Below the pieces are notes generated by a model. That model saw only the letters and a list, made by a program, of their open reading frames with translations. It had not been told where the DNA came from and ran no database searches. Source: Paroceanicella profunda (GTDB lineage Bacteria; Pseudomonadota; Alphaproteobacteria; Rhodobacterales; Rhodobacteraceae). Taken from it: DNA of 64,000 nucleotides. The stretch covers positions 2,944,501 to 3,008,500 of the forward strand of contig NZ_CP040818.1 of the NCBI RefSeq assembly GCF_005887635.2, written 5' to 3'. Of the stretch, positions 1 to 8,464 are shown piece by piece (positions within the stretch are counted from its first letter, which is position 1; every line of letters begins with the position of its first letter). Position numbers and translations under genes: made by a program.

Positions 1-698
1 GCACCGCGTCGCTGGCCTTCTGGGACACCTACGAGAAGTACATCGCCGCGGCGCATGAGCACCGCGGCGTGCACCTGCTCGGGGCCTGGGGCCACGGGCC
101 GGCGCATCTCTTCACCGGCTCCAAGGAGATCACCTCGCTCGAGGACCTCCAGGGCATGAAGATCCGCGTCGCCGGCGGCATGTCGAAGAACGCGGGCGAG
201 GGGCTCGGCGTGGTGCCGTTCTTCGCACCCTCCTCGCAGAGCTACGAGGTCATCTCCAAGGGCGTGGCCGACGGCATCCTGTTCCCGACCGAGAGCGTCT
301 ACAACTTCAAGATCGGACCGGCGATCAAGTACGCGCTCAAGATCCCGGGCGGCCTCTACCGCTCCATCCAGGGCATCGTGATGAACGAGGCGGTCTGGGA
401 CGGGCTGTCGGATGAGGACAAGGCCGCGTTCGATTCCGTCTCCGGCAAGCATCTCGCCGCGCTGGCCGCGACGATGTGGGACACCCAGGACAAGATCGGC
501 GAGGAGGAGCTGACCAAGGCCGGCACCAAGTTCACCACCGCCTCCGGCCCGCTGCTCGATGCCATCCACGAGAAGCTGGAGCCCTACACCGAGGCCTGGC
601 TGGCCGATGGCTCCGGCAAGATCGACCGCAAGGCCGCCTACGACTACTTCAAGGAGCGCATCGCGTACTACGAGGCGAATCCGGAAGCGGAAGACTGA
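1..698 (+). CDS. TRAP transporter solute-binding protein (DctP family), 3' part
   Basis: The reading frame is open from base 3 to the TGA at 696-698, so the gene begins outside the window and only about 231 C-terminal residues are seen. The stretch LEDLQGMKIRV followed by a GILFPTESVYNFK-like segment and a charged C-terminal helix is typical of the DctP family. These periplasmic proteins hand carboxylates or related solutes to a DctQ/DctM membrane pair. No permease genes follow, so they must lie upstream or elsewhere. A strong hairpin follows 24 bp after the stop, so this is the last gene of its transcript. The substrate cannot be told from this part. Confidence 0.85.
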   Translation, partial: TASLAFWDTYEKYIAAAHEHRGVHLLGAWGHGPAHLFTGSKEITSLEDLQGMKIRVAGGMSKNAGEGLGVVPFFAPSSQSYEVISKGVADGILFPTESVYNFKIGPAIKYALKIPGGLYRSIQGIVMNEAVWDGLSDEDKAAFDSVSGKHLAALAATMWDTQDKIGEEELTKAGTKFTTASGPLLDAIHEKLEPYTEAWLADGSGKIDRKAAYDYFKERIAYYEANPEAED

Positions 699-721
699 GC
701 CTTCCCGACCCGTGCTGAACG

Positions 722-750
722 AGGCCCCGGGCGCAAGCCCGGGGCCTTCC
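722..750 (+). terminator. Intrinsic terminator after the TRAP gene
   Basis: Perfect 10-bp arms AGGCCCCGGG (722-731) and CCCGGGGCCT (738-747) enclose a 6-nt loop and are followed by TTCC. The stem is strong and the T-tract weak, as is common in GC-rich genomes. It lies just downstream of the TRAP gene stop. Confidence 0.75.
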
Positions 751-1707
751 TGCATCCATCCCGCAGGCGGACCCCGGTCCGACGGCCCTTCAGGGCCTCG
801 TGGTCATGACCCACGCCCGCCATCGCGCGCCCTGCGCGTCCCGCCGGGCGCCCGGCACTGCGCCTCCAGTCGCGCGCCCCGCGTGGCGCTTTCCATCGCG
901 CGCTCAGTGTTGTCGCACTTCCCATTGCACGCCCTGCGTCGCATTTCCCGTCGCACGCCCTGCGTGGCGCCTCCCGTCGCTCGCCCTGTGTTGTGCCCCC
1001 CGTCGCCCGCCTTGCGCTGCGCCTCCCGTCGCGCGCCCTGCGCTGTCGTTTCCGTTGTACCTTCTGTGTCGCACAGCACCGGCATCCAGGGGCGCGGTGT
1101 CGAGGGGCCAGTCCGTCGAACCCACGCGAGGGCGTGGCTTGGGCCAGCCAGGCACGCCCCGCGACGTGCGGGCCCCACTGATCCTTGTGCGTCACCTGGC
1201 GGTATCTTCAGCCGCGCGCCCCCGGCGCCCCTGCCGGATGCGCGAGCATCCGGCCCGGCCCAAAGGCGGGGCACCGGCAGGTCGCTCCGGCACGGGAGCC
1301 CCCCGCTTTCGCCGGTCACGGGCGGGAAGGGGGCGCTCCCGTCCTGCGTCGACATCCCCCTGCGGGGGAGGTCTCCTTCGGTTTGGGCCGTGCCGCGCGT
1401 GCCGCGCGGCGCAGGGCCGCTCGAACGGGGCTCCTGGTCACCGGGCACCGGGCGGCGTTCCGCGACGGTCCTGCGAGGCGTGCTGCGACAGAGCGTGTCG
1501 TGAGAAGGCGCGCTGCCGGGAGACGCGCGGTGACAGGGGGCGCCGGCACCGGCGTGCACTCGGCGGTACTCTCGCGGGGTGCGGGTCGTCGGAAGCCGCC
1601 CGGTCCGAGTCCGGCGGCCGGGCGGGGCGGCGGGGCCCGGCTCATGCGCCGGGACGCCCTGGTGCGCCGGCGCGGCGTGTCGGGTGCAGGCGACTGGCCC
1701 CCGGGCC
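751..1707. other. Intergenic stretch without a recognisable gene
   Basis: About 950 bp lie between the TRAP terminator and the convergent marR gene. Several frames are open on both strands, but their translations are Arg/Pro/Ala/Gly low complexity and match no family I know. The left third holds a degenerate 26-bp repeat array. The rest (about 1080-1700) is GC-rich and holds nothing I can name. Confidence 0.6.
823..1065. repeat. Degenerate 26-bp tandem repeat
   Basis: About eight units, mostly 26 bp (one 29 bp), resemble GCGCGCCCTGCG followed by a variable part ending CTCCCGTC. The period is not a multiple of three, so a conserved protein repeat is unlikely. It looks like an old GC-rich minisatellite in an intergenic gap. 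Confidence 0.7.
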
Positions 1708-2232
1708 TCAGGCCCGCGCCTCTCCCAGCTTTTCGAGCGGGGAGAAGAGCGCGGCGATCTCGTCCTCCTCCAGCACGGAGAATATGTCGGCCAGCCAGGC
1801 CTCATGGGCGGTGGCCATCTCGGCGAACTCGCTCTCGCCGCGCGCGGTGAGGCGGACGAGGGCGGCGCGCCGGTCGCCCTCCATCGCCACGCGGATGACG
1901 AGGCCGTCGCTCACCAGCCGGTCCACGATGCCGGTCACGTTGCCGTTCGAGACCATCAGCATGCGTGAGAGGTCGCTCATCTTCAGCCCGTCGCGCGCGC
2001 GGAAGAGGGCTGCCAGCACGTCGAAGCGCGGCAGGGTGGTGTTGTGGTGCAGGCGCAGGCGTTCGCGCAGGTCCCCCTCCACGCGGCGGGTGGCGCGCAG
2101 GAGCCGCAGCCAGAGGCGCAGGCGGGTCTTGGCCTGCGAGCGTCCCGCGGGGTCAAGGGGCGTCTTCAGCCCGAGGTCTTCTGTCTGGGGCAAGCCTGTC
2201 CTCCTGGAACGATCGGTTCTTGTTCTTGACAT
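1708..2232 (-). CDS. MarR-family transcriptional regulator (transporter-linked)
   Basis: This 174-residue protein has a MarR winged helix-turn-helix. The DNA-binding part runs from about residue 70 to 140: a recognition helix around MSDLSRMLMVSNGNVTGIVDRL, then a wing containing EGDRRAALVRLTARG. MarR proteins are dimeric repressors that release DNA when they bind a small, often aromatic, ligand. The gene is last in the minus-strand ABC transporter cluster, 84 bp after the ATPase gene. A 12-bp perfect inverted repeat lies 70-95 bp upstream of its start, and a related one lies the same distance upstream of the binding-protein gene. This suggests autoregulation and control of uptake. The N-terminal 40 residues are longer than usual, so the true start could be internal. 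Confidence 0.85.
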   Translation of the reverse strand: MSRTRTDRSRRTGLPQTEDLGLKTPLDPAGRSQAKTRLRLWLRLLRATRRVEGDLRERLRLHHNTTLPRFDVLAALFRARDGLKMSDLSRMLMVSNGNVTGIVDRLVSDGLVIRVAMEGDRRAALVRLTARGESEFAEMATAHEAWLADIFSVLEEDEIAALFSPLEKLGEARA

Positions 2233-2301
2233 GCGTGTCTCTGTTCGGCCCCGGCGGGGCAGGAGGCCCGTCTACCCAGAGTGGACAAGCGAGGGAATTG
2301 A

Positions 2302-2327
2302 TTCAACCCTGAATGTTCAGGGTTGAA
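2302..2327. promoter_or_regulatory. Inverted repeat, probable MarR operator
   Basis: Arms TTCAACCCTGAA (2302-2313) and TTCAGGGTTGAA (2316-2327) are perfect inverse complements separated by TG. It overlaps the stop codon of the ATPase gene and lies 70-95 bp upstream of marR. Its half-site TTCAGGGTTGA resembles that of the repeat at 8465-8494. It could also act as a weak stem-loop after the ATPase gene. Confidence 0.6.
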
Positions 2328-3138
2328 CGATATCGGTGCCGAGCCAGCCCGGGTCGATCTCCGGCAGCGGGATGGCATCGATGAGCGCGCGGGTATAGTC
2401 GGTTCGCGGCGCGGCGAACAGCCGGTCGCAGGGGCCGGCCTCCACGATGCGGCCGTGCTGGAGCACGATCACCTGCGCACAGAGCCGGCGGATCACCGAG
2501 AGGTCGTGGCTGATGAAGGCGATGGTGAGGCCCATCTCCGCCGCCAGCCGCTCCAGCAGGGTGAGCACCTGTGCCTGGGAGGAGACGTCGAGCCCCGAGA
2601 CGATCTCATCCGCCAGGATGAAGCGCGGCGAGAGCGCGATGGCCCGGGCGATGCCCACGCGCTGGCGCTGGCCGCCGGAGAGCTCATGCGGGTAGCGCGC
2701 GGCGAAGGCTGCCGGCAGGCCCACGCGCTCCAGCGCCGCGGCCACGTCGGCCCGGCTGCCGCCGCGCCCGAAGCGCTTCATCGGCACGGAGACGATGCGA
2801 CCCACCGTGTGGCGCGGGTTGAGCGAGGACATCGGGTCCTGGAAGATCATCTGCAGATCCCGGCGCAGCGGGGCGAGGGCGGGCTCGCCGAGATGGGTGA
2901 TGTCCTGCCCGGCGAAGCGGATGGCCCCGCCCGTGGGCTCCAGCAGCCGCACCAGCGCGCGGCCCAGCGTGCTCTTGCCCGAGCCGCTCTCGCCCACGAT
3001 GCCGGTCACGGAGCCCTCGGGCAGGGCGAAGCTCAGCCCTTTCAGGATCTCGATGCGCGGCGCCGGGCCCAGAAGCGGTTTCGCCGTCATGTCGGGCAGG
3101 GAGAGGTGGAGGTCGCTCACCTCGAAGAGATCAGCCAT
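2317..3138 (-). CDS. ABC transporter ATP-binding protein, peptide/opine type (DppF/OppF-like)
   Basis: This cytoplasmic ATPase powers an oligopeptide-type importer. It shows a Walker A GESGSGKST, an ABC signature LSGGQRQRVGIARA, and a Walker B ending ILADEIVSGLD, in which the usual DEPTSALD is altered to DEIVSGLD as in many DppF-like subunits. I place the start at 3138 (MADLFEV), overlapping the previous gene by 8 bp. An in-frame ATG at 3159 would only add seven residues. It is paired with the second ATPase gene, as is usual for DppD/DppF heterodimers. The ligand could be a peptide, an opine-like compound or another small organic molecule. Confidence 0.9.
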   Translation of the reverse strand: MADLFEVSDLHLSLPDMTAKPLLGPAPRIEILKGLSFALPEGSVTGIVGESGSGKSTLGRALVRLLEPTGGAIRFAGQDITHLGEPALAPLRRDLQMIFQDPMSSLNPRHTVGRIVSVPMKRFGRGGSRADVAAALERVGLPAAFAARYPHELSGGQRQRVGIARAIALSPRFILADEIVSGLDVSSQAQVLTLLERLAAEMGLTIAFISHDLSVIRRLCAQVIVLQHGRIVEAGPCDRLFAAPRTDYTRALIDAIPLPEIDPGWLGTDIVQP

Positions 3139-4009
3139 TGCGGGCCTCCCATGCGGCATCGGCGGCGGCCACCTCGGCGCGCAGCCCGGCCAGCACCGCC
3201 TCGGGCACCGGTTGCAGCGAGGCGAAGGGGTCGGTGTAGCGCGGCGTCGCGGCCATCAGCGCGCGGGTATAGGGGTGGGAGGGGGCACGGAAGATCGCCT
3301 CCGTCGGCCCCGCCTCCACCACCTTGCCGGCGTAGAGCACGCTCACCGACTGGCTCACCTTCGCCACCACGCCGAGGTCATGGGTGACGAAGAGCACCGC
3401 GGTGTTGTGGCGGGCCTGTAACTCGGCGATCAGCCGCAGGATCTGCTTCTGCACGGTGACATCGAGGGCGGTGGTGGGCTCGTCCGCCACGATCAGCCGG
3501 GGCTCGGAGGCGAAGGCGGCGGCGATGAGCACGCGCTGGCGCATGCCGCCCGAAAGCTCGTGCGGGTAGGAGGCCATCACCCGCTCCGGTGCGCGGATGC
3601 GCACCTCGTCGAGCAGCGCGCGCGCCCGCGCATCGGCCCGCGCCCGGGTCCAGCCCAGGATGTGCACCAGCTTGTCGGTGATCTGCGGGCCGATGCGGCG
3701 GGAGGGGTTGAGCGCCGTGAGCGGGTCCTGCGGGATGAGCGAGGCGGCCGCCCCCACGGTGCGGCGGCGGAGGCCGGGGCTGTAGCTGCCGAGGTTCGCC
3801 CCCTCCAGCAGGATGTCGCCCGCCGTCACCCGGATGTTGCGCGGCAGCACGCCCAGCACCGCACGGCCGATCATGCTCTTGCCGGCGCCGCTCTCGCCCA
3901 CCAGGGCACGCACCTCGCCGGGCTGCACGCTGAGCGAGACGTCGCGCAGCAGGCGCGGCCCGCGGTGCAGGCTGGCGGAGAGGCCGAGGATCTCGAGATA
4001 GGCGGTCAT
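3131..4009 (-). CDS. ABC transporter ATP-binding protein, peptide type (DppD/OppD-like)
   Basis: The partner ATPase of the importer has a Walker A GESGAGKSM, a signature LSGGMRQRVLIAAA, and a Walker B LIVADEPTTALD, followed by the C-terminal extension of the OppD/DppD family (SHPYTRALMAATP). The ATG at 4007-4009 overlaps the stop of the upstream permease gene as ATGA, so the two are translationally coupled. The open frame continues upstream, but only as an antisense-like arginine-rich extension inside the permease gene. The length of 292 residues is normal. Confidence 0.9.
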   Translation of the reverse strand: MTAYLEILGLSASLHRGPRLLRDVSLSVQPGEVRALVGESGAGKSMIGRAVLGVLPRNIRVTAGDILLEGANLGSYSPGLRRRTVGAAASLIPQDPLTALNPSRRIGPQITDKLVHILGWTRARADARARALLDEVRIRAPERVMASYPHELSGGMRQRVLIAAAFASEPRLIVADEPTTALDVTVQKQILRLIAELQARHNTAVLFVTHDLGVVAKVSQSVSVLYAGKVVEAGPTEAIFRAPSHPYTRALMAATPRYTDPFASLQPVPEAVLAGLRAEVAAADAAWEARNG

Positions 4010-4857
4010 CGCAGCACCGGGTCGAAGCGGTCCTTCAGCCCCTCGCCGAACTGGCTGAAGGAGAGGACGGTGAGGAACAGCGCGACGAGCGGGAACACCA
4101 GCACCCACCATGCGAAGTGGATGGAGGCGCGGCCCTCCGCGATCATGCTGCCCCAGGTGGGGTCGTCGGTGGAGATGGAGAGATTCACGAAGCTCAGGAT
4201 CGCCTCCACGATCACCGCCACGCCCATCTCCAGCGCCAGCAGCGCCACGATGGAGGGCAGCACGTTGGGCAGCACCTCGGTGAGCAGCGTGCCCACGCGC
4301 CCCGCGCCGCCGATGCGGGCGGAGTGCACGTAGTCCATGCGTGCCTGCACCATGGCCTCGGCGCGGATCACCCGGGCGAAGCGGGTCCAGTCGATGATGG
4401 CGATGGCGAGGATGACCGAGTGCAGCCCCGCGCCCAGCACCGCCACCAGCAGGATGGCGAAGAGCACCGGCGGGAAGGCCATCCAGATCTCCACGAGGCG
4501 GGAGACCAGGCGGTCCGGCCAGCCGCCGAAATAGCCGGCCACGATCCCCAGCGCCGAGCCCACCAGGCAGGCGGCGGAGGCGGCGACGAAGGCGACGACG
4601 AGCGCGATGCGCGCGCCCCAGACGATGCGCGAAAGCACGTCGCGGCCCAGGCTGTCGGTGCCCAGCCAGTAGCCCGGCTCGGCCCCGCCCACCCAGGCGG
4701 GGGGGAGGCGCTCCAGCATCAGGTCCTGCGCCAGCGGGTCATGCGGGGCGATCCAGGGTGCGGCGAGGGCGGCGAGGCAGAGAAGGCCGAGCCAGAGGCC
4801 CGGCAGCCAGAGCCGCACCCCGGCCCGGCGGCGCTGCGCGCGGGTGTCGGCGTTCAT
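4006..4857 (-). CDS. ABC transporter permease, peptide type (DppC-like)
   Basis: This 283-residue inner-membrane permease begins MNADTRAQRRRAGVRLWLPGLWLG, with a first membrane helix at about residues 14-36. It then has the N-terminal OppC motif (APHDPLAQDLMLERL... GTDSLGRDVLSRI) and the BPD permease domain. The start was chosen because the domain and first helix begin there. The open frame upstream to 5316 is repeat sequence. It forms the pore together with the DppB-like protein encoded at 5761-6768. Unusually, about 900 bp of tandem repeat separate the two permease genes, which are normally adjacent. Confidence 0.9.
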   Translation of the reverse strand: MNADTRAQRRRAGVRLWLPGLWLGLLCLAALAAPWIAPHDPLAQDLMLERLPPAWVGGAEPGYWLGTDSLGRDVLSRIVWGARIALVVAFVAASAACLVGSALGIVAGYFGGWPDRLVSRLVEIWMAFPPVLFAILLVAVLGAGLHSVILAIAIIDWTRFARVIRAEAMVQARMDYVHSARIGGAGRVGTLLTEVLPNVLPSIVALLALEMGVAVIVEAILSFVNLSISTDDPTWGSMIAEGRASIHFAWWVLVFPLVALFLTVLSFSQFGEGLKDRFDPVLR

Positions 4858-5768
4858 CGGCTGGCCTCCGGGGAGCGGAGCGTGGTGGCAGCGCCACAGG
4901 GAGCTGCCCGACCGGAGCCGGGGCAGTTCGCCTCCCCCTGAGCCTCCGCCCGGCGGCACACCGGGCAGCGCCCGACCCTCCCCCCGGGAGGGCGCTTCTG
5001 CGACGCCTCCGCAGGCACGCCGGTCGGGATGGCGCGAAGTGCCGTGCGCAGGCCGGGACGGGGCAGCGCCCACCCAGGGTCGGGCGCTGCCCTCCGCTCC
5101 GCGGTTCGGGCGGGGTGAGGCGTACTGCGAAAGTGAGCGTGGAGCGAAAGCTGACGTGTCGCAGGGCGAAGCGATGCCCACGCGGCACGCCAGTTCTCTG
5201 CCGAGCGCGACCAACCGCTCGGGGCTGCAAACAGGGCAGGGCACTTTGCTCCGAGCTTCCGCCCGGCGGCACGCCGGGCAGCGCCCGACCCTCCCGCCGG
5301 GAAGGCGCTTCTGCAACGCCTCCGCGTGCTCGCCGGCCGGGGGGGCGCGAAGTGCTGTGAACTGGCCGGGCCGGGGCAGCGCCCACCCAGGGGCGGGCGC
5401 TGCCCTTCGCTCTGCGGTTCGGGCGGGATGAAACGGGCAGCGAAAGCAAGGGCGAGGCGAGAGCTGGCGTGCCGCAGGGCGAAGCGATTGCCATGCGGCG
5501 CGCCAGCTCTCCGCCGAACTCGATGAACCGCTCGTGCCGGGTCCCCGAGCAGGGAACTGCGCTCCGGGCTCCCGCCCGGCGGCACGCCGGGCAGCGCCCG
5601 ACCCTCCCCCCGGGAGGGCGCTTCTGCAGCGCTTGCGCAGGTACGCCGGTCGGGATGGCGCGAAGTGCTGCGCGCAGGCCGGGCCGGGGCAGCGCCCAGC
5701 CGGGGTCGGGCGCTGCCCTTCGATCCTCGGTACGGGCGGGGGCAGGCGGACGGGAGAACATCAGCCAT
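4854..5768 (-). CDS. Low-complexity ORF bridging the two permease genes
   Basis: An open frame of 304 codons starts at ATG 5768, overlapping the end of the upstream permease gene by 8 bp. It stops in the ATGA that starts the downstream permease gene. The predicted product is rich in Arg, Ala, Pro and Gly, and I recognise no domain, signal peptide or membrane segment. It is built of a 313-bp repeat. Because 313 is not a multiple of three, each repeat copy is read in a different frame, so no protein repeat is conserved. Other minus-strand frames through this stretch are also open. It may be translated simply to keep ribosomes moving through the operon, or it may be a chance open frame. I do not propose a function. 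Confidence 0.3.
   Translation of the reverse strand: MADVLPSACPRPYRGSKGSARPRLGAAPARPARSTSRHPDRRTCASAAEAPSRGEGRALPGVPPGGSPERSSLLGDPARAVHRVRRRAGAPHGNRFALRHASSRLALAFAARFIPPEPQSEGQRPPLGGRCPGPASSQHFAPPRPASTRRRCRSAFPAGGSGAARRAAGRKLGAKCPALFAAPSGWSRSAENWRAAWASLRPATRQLSLHAHFRSTPHPARTAERRAAPDPGWALPRPGLRTALRAIPTGVPAEASQKRPPGGRVGRCPVCRRAEAQGEANCPGSGRAAPCGAATTLRSPEASR
4948..5746. repeat. 313-bp tandem repeat (about 2.6 copies)
   Basis: Copies begin with GCCCGGCGGCAC-like sequence at 4948, 5261 and 5574, exactly 313 bp apart; the last is cut short at about 5746. Each unit holds GGGCAGCGCCCGACCCT and, about 115 bp later, its inverse complement AGGGTCGGGCGCTGCCC. It also holds a local hairpin between GGGCAGCGCCC and GGGCGCTGCCC. 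Copies differ by many substitutions, so the array is not recent. Confidence 0.85.
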
Positions 5769-6768
5769 GGCGCAGCCTCGGGTTCAGCAGGGAATAGGTG
5801 AGGTCCACGGCGAGGTTGACCAGGATGAAGATCACCGCGAAGAGCAGCACGATGCCCTGGATCAGCGGCAGGTCGCGGTTGATCACCGCGTCGATGGCCA
5901 TGTTGCCCAGGCCCTCGTAGGAGAACAGCCGCTCCACGATCACCGTGCCGCCGATGAGGAAGGTGAACTGCACGCCCACCAGCGTGAGCGTGGGCAGGGC
6001 GGCGTTGCGCAGCCCCTCGCGCAGGATCACCCGCAGCTCGGAATAGCCGCGCACCCTGGCGAGGGTGGCGTAATCGAGGTTCAGCACTTCCTTCAGGCTC
6101 TGCTTGAGCAGTTGCGCGATGATCGCGGCCAGCGGCAGGGCGAGGGCGAGCGCGGGCATGATCATGTGGCCCAGCAGGTCCGCCGTGAGGTCGAAGCGCA
6201 GGCGCAGGATGCTCTCGATCAGGTAGAATTGCGTGGCGAAGGGCAGGTCGAGCCGGGGCGACACCCGGCCCGAGATCTCCAGCACCGGCCAGAGCACGCC
6301 GAAGAGCAGGATGAGCACCAGCCCCCAGAGGAAATCCGGCACCGAGAGCGCGGCCCCGTTGGTGAGGTCCACCCCCGCCTCCAGCGCCGTGGAGCGGTGC
6401 CGCGCCCCGAAGATGGCGAGGAACCCGCCGAGCGCCAGCGCGATGAGGAGCGCGAGCAGGCTCAGCTCCAGCGTGGCCGGCAAGCGGCCCAGCACCAGCC
6501 CCGCCACCGGCTGGCGCAGCGAGATGGAGGTGCCGAAATCGCCCTGCAGCACGCCGCCGAGCCAGATGAGGAACTGCTCGGGGATCGAACGGTCCAGCCC
6601 GTAGAGCGCGCGCAGCCGCGCCACGTCGGCGTCCGAGGCGCCGGGGGGCAGCATCATCGCGATCGGGTCGCCCGGGGCGACGCGGATGATCACGAACACC
6701 ACCACGGCCACGCCGAACAGCGTGATCACCATGGAGGCGAGGCGGGCAAGGAGGATCTTGAGGAACAT
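5761..6768 (-). CDS. ABC transporter permease, peptide type (DppB-like)
   Basis: This 335-residue inner-membrane protein starts MFLKILLARLASMVITLFGVAVVVFVIIRVAPGDP when the start is placed at 6768, which gives the classic DppB N-terminus: one membrane helix followed by the RVAPGDP motif. The upstream in-frame ATG at 6831 would add an unlikely Pro/Gly-rich leader. The BPD permease domain with several helices fills the rest. It lies 89 bp downstream of the binding-protein gene on the minus strand. Its last codons carry the start of the low-complexity bridging frame. Confidence 0.9.
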   Translation of the reverse strand: MFLKILLARLASMVITLFGVAVVVFVIIRVAPGDPIAMMLPPGASDADVARLRALYGLDRSIPEQFLIWLGGVLQGDFGTSISLRQPVAGLVLGRLPATLELSLLALLIALALGGFLAIFGARHRSTALEAGVDLTNGAALSVPDFLWGLVLILLFGVLWPVLEISGRVSPRLDLPFATQFYLIESILRLRFDLTADLLGHMIMPALALALPLAAIIAQLLKQSLKEVLNLDYATLARVRGYSELRVILREGLRNAALPTLTLVGVQFTFLIGGTVIVERLFSYEGLGNMAIDAVINRDLPLIQGIVLLFAVIFILVNLAVDLTYSLLNPRLRHG

Positions 6769-6857
6769 CTGGGCCTTCACGGGCGAATGAGGCGGGAGGC
6801 ACGGGGGGCCTCCCGCCCAGGGCGGCGCCAACCGGGGGCATGCCCCCGGACGGGGCC

Positions 6858-8399
6858 TCAGGCCGGGGTCATCAGCGCCGGCAGCAGCGCGCCGGAGGCA
6901 TGCGGCACCACCTTGATGCCCGCGTCATGCACGATGGGCTGCACGTATTGCAGCAGCGGGATCACGTAGCACTCTTCCGCGATGTAGCGGCTCACGTCCT
7001 TCCATCCCTGGATGCGTTTCTCCTCGTCCTGCTCGCCCCAGAGCGGGATGATCCTGTCGATCAGGTCCTGGCTGTCCCAGACGGAATGCGGCGAGGGGCC
7101 GAACATGGCGAAGCCGGTGGAGGTGGTGGGATCGCCCACCGAGTTGCCCCAGTTGTAGAAGGCGGCGGGGGCGAGCTGGTCGGCGGCGCGCAGCTCGTAG
7201 TGCTTCGCGATCTCGTAGACCTCGATCTCCGCCTCGATGCCCACCTTGCGCCACATGCCCACGATGGCCTGGATCATCTCGTAATCCTTGGGCTTGAAGC
7301 CGCGGGTGGTCTGGATGGTGAAGGTCACCGGCTTGTCTGTGGAATAACCCGAGGCCGCGAGCAGCTCCTTTGCCTTCTCGGGGTCGTACTCGAAGGTGAT
7401 GGAGGGGTCGTAGGCGGCGTATTCCGGCGTCTCCAGCGTGGCGAGCGGCACGCCGTAGCCGCGCAGCAGCCGGTCGATGATCAGCTGCTTGTCGATGGCG
7501 TGATGGGCGGCGAGGCGGACGTTCTTGTCCAGCATCACGTCGATGTCGTTGAGGAAGATCATCCCGATGTCGGAGATCGGATGCGCCTCGCCGGTCAGGC
7601 CGTCCTTGGCGATCAGCCGGTCATACTCTTCGTAGGGGATCTCCAGCGTGACGAGCGAATTGCCCGATTCCACCTCCGCCACCCGGCTGGCGGCATCGGT
7701 GACGAACTTGATGGTCACGGTCTCGAAGGCCGGCGCGCCGCCCCAGTACCCGGGGTTCGCGGTCAGCCGCACGAAGGCGTTGCGCTCGAACTTCTCCACC
7801 TTGTAGGGGCCGGTGCCGATGGGGGCGGCCTCGAACCCCTCCGGGCCCACCTTCTCGTAATAGGCCTTGGGCAGCACGTAGCCGGTGAGGAAGCTCATCC
7901 ACTTGAAGATCGTCGGGTCGTATTCCAGCACGTCGCCGGTGATGCGGTTGCCCTCGATGGTGAAATTCCCGATCTTGGACCAGACGAACTGGATCGGGCT
8001 GCCGGTCTCCGGCTTCGCCGCGCGCTCCAGCGAGAACACCACGTCCTCGGCGGAGAAGGGCGCGCCGTCATGCCAGGTCACGCCCTCGCGCACCACCATG
8101 AAGACCTGCGTCCTGTCCTCGTTCCAGCCCCAGTCGGTGAGCAGGCCGGCATCGAAGGTGAGGTCGGGTTTCTGCAGGATGAACTGGTCGAAGACCGATT
8201 GGTAGATGCCCTGGATGGTGGGGTTCACCGCGGAGGGGCCGGTGGTGGGGTCCCAGGAGGGCAGGTTCACGTTGTAGGCGATGGTGAGGTCGCCGCTCTC
8301 CTGCGCCACGGCGGCCGAAAGGCCGAGCCTGCCAAGCGCCGAGAGCCCCACGCCGAGGCCGATACCGGTTTGCAGAAATGCGCGTCGTGTCTGGGTCAT
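6858..8399 (-). CDS. ABC transporter substrate-binding protein, family 5 (peptide type), Tat-exported
   Basis: This 513-residue periplasmic receptor of the SBP_bac_5 family includes the typical stretch VREGVTWHDGAPFSAEDVVFSLERA. Taking the start at 8399 gives MTQTRRAFLQTGIGLGVGLSALGRL, a twin-arginine signal (RRAFLQ) followed by a hydrophobic segment and cleavage near AVAQ. The longer frame from 8471 would put the signal 24 residues inside, so I reject it. It is the first gene of the minus-strand importer operon. A 13-bp imperfect inverted repeat (8465-8494) lies about 70-95 bp upstream, the likely regulator site. The ligand is unknown; the neighbouring aromatic catabolic genes allow, but do not prove, an indolic or peptide substrate. 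Confidence 0.9.
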   Translation of the reverse strand: MTQTRRAFLQTGIGLGVGLSALGRLGLSAAVAQESGDLTIAYNVNLPSWDPTTGPSAVNPTIQGIYQSVFDQFILQKPDLTFDAGLLTDWGWNEDRTQVFMVVREGVTWHDGAPFSAEDVVFSLERAAKPETGSPIQFVWSKIGNFTIEGNRITGDVLEYDPTIFKWMSFLTGYVLPKAYYEKVGPEGFEAAPIGTGPYKVEKFERNAFVRLTANPGYWGGAPAFETVTIKFVTDAASRVAEVESGNSLVTLEIPYEEYDRLIAKDGLTGEAHPISDIGMIFLNDIDVMLDKNVRLAAHHAIDKQLIIDRLLRGYGVPLATLETPEYAAYDPSITFEYDPEKAKELLAASGYSTDKPVTFTIQTTRGFKPKDYEMIQAIVGMWRKVGIEAEIEVYEIAKHYELRAADQLAPAAFYNWGNSVGDPTTSTGFAMFGPSPHSVWDSQDLIDRIIPLWGEQDEEKRIQGWKDVSRYIAEECYVIPLLQYVQPIVHDAGIKVVPHASGALLPALMTPA

Positions 8400-8464
8400 G
8401 TGCTGGGTCCTGTTGGTCAGTACGGGCCTCTCACGGGGGCCTTTGGGGGCAGTCTGGCGCGATT

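Noticed and set aside
4948..5746. CRISPR array
   Set aside because: Units are 313 bp and diverged, without short identical repeats and unique spacers, and there are no cas genes. The other arrays (15-159 bp) also lack spacers.
4739..6841. 700-codon minus-strand frame through the dppB-like gene and the 313-bp repeat
   Set aside because: Out of frame with both permeases, low complexity. It only shows that several frames are open here, which weakens the case for the 304-codon frame as a real protein.
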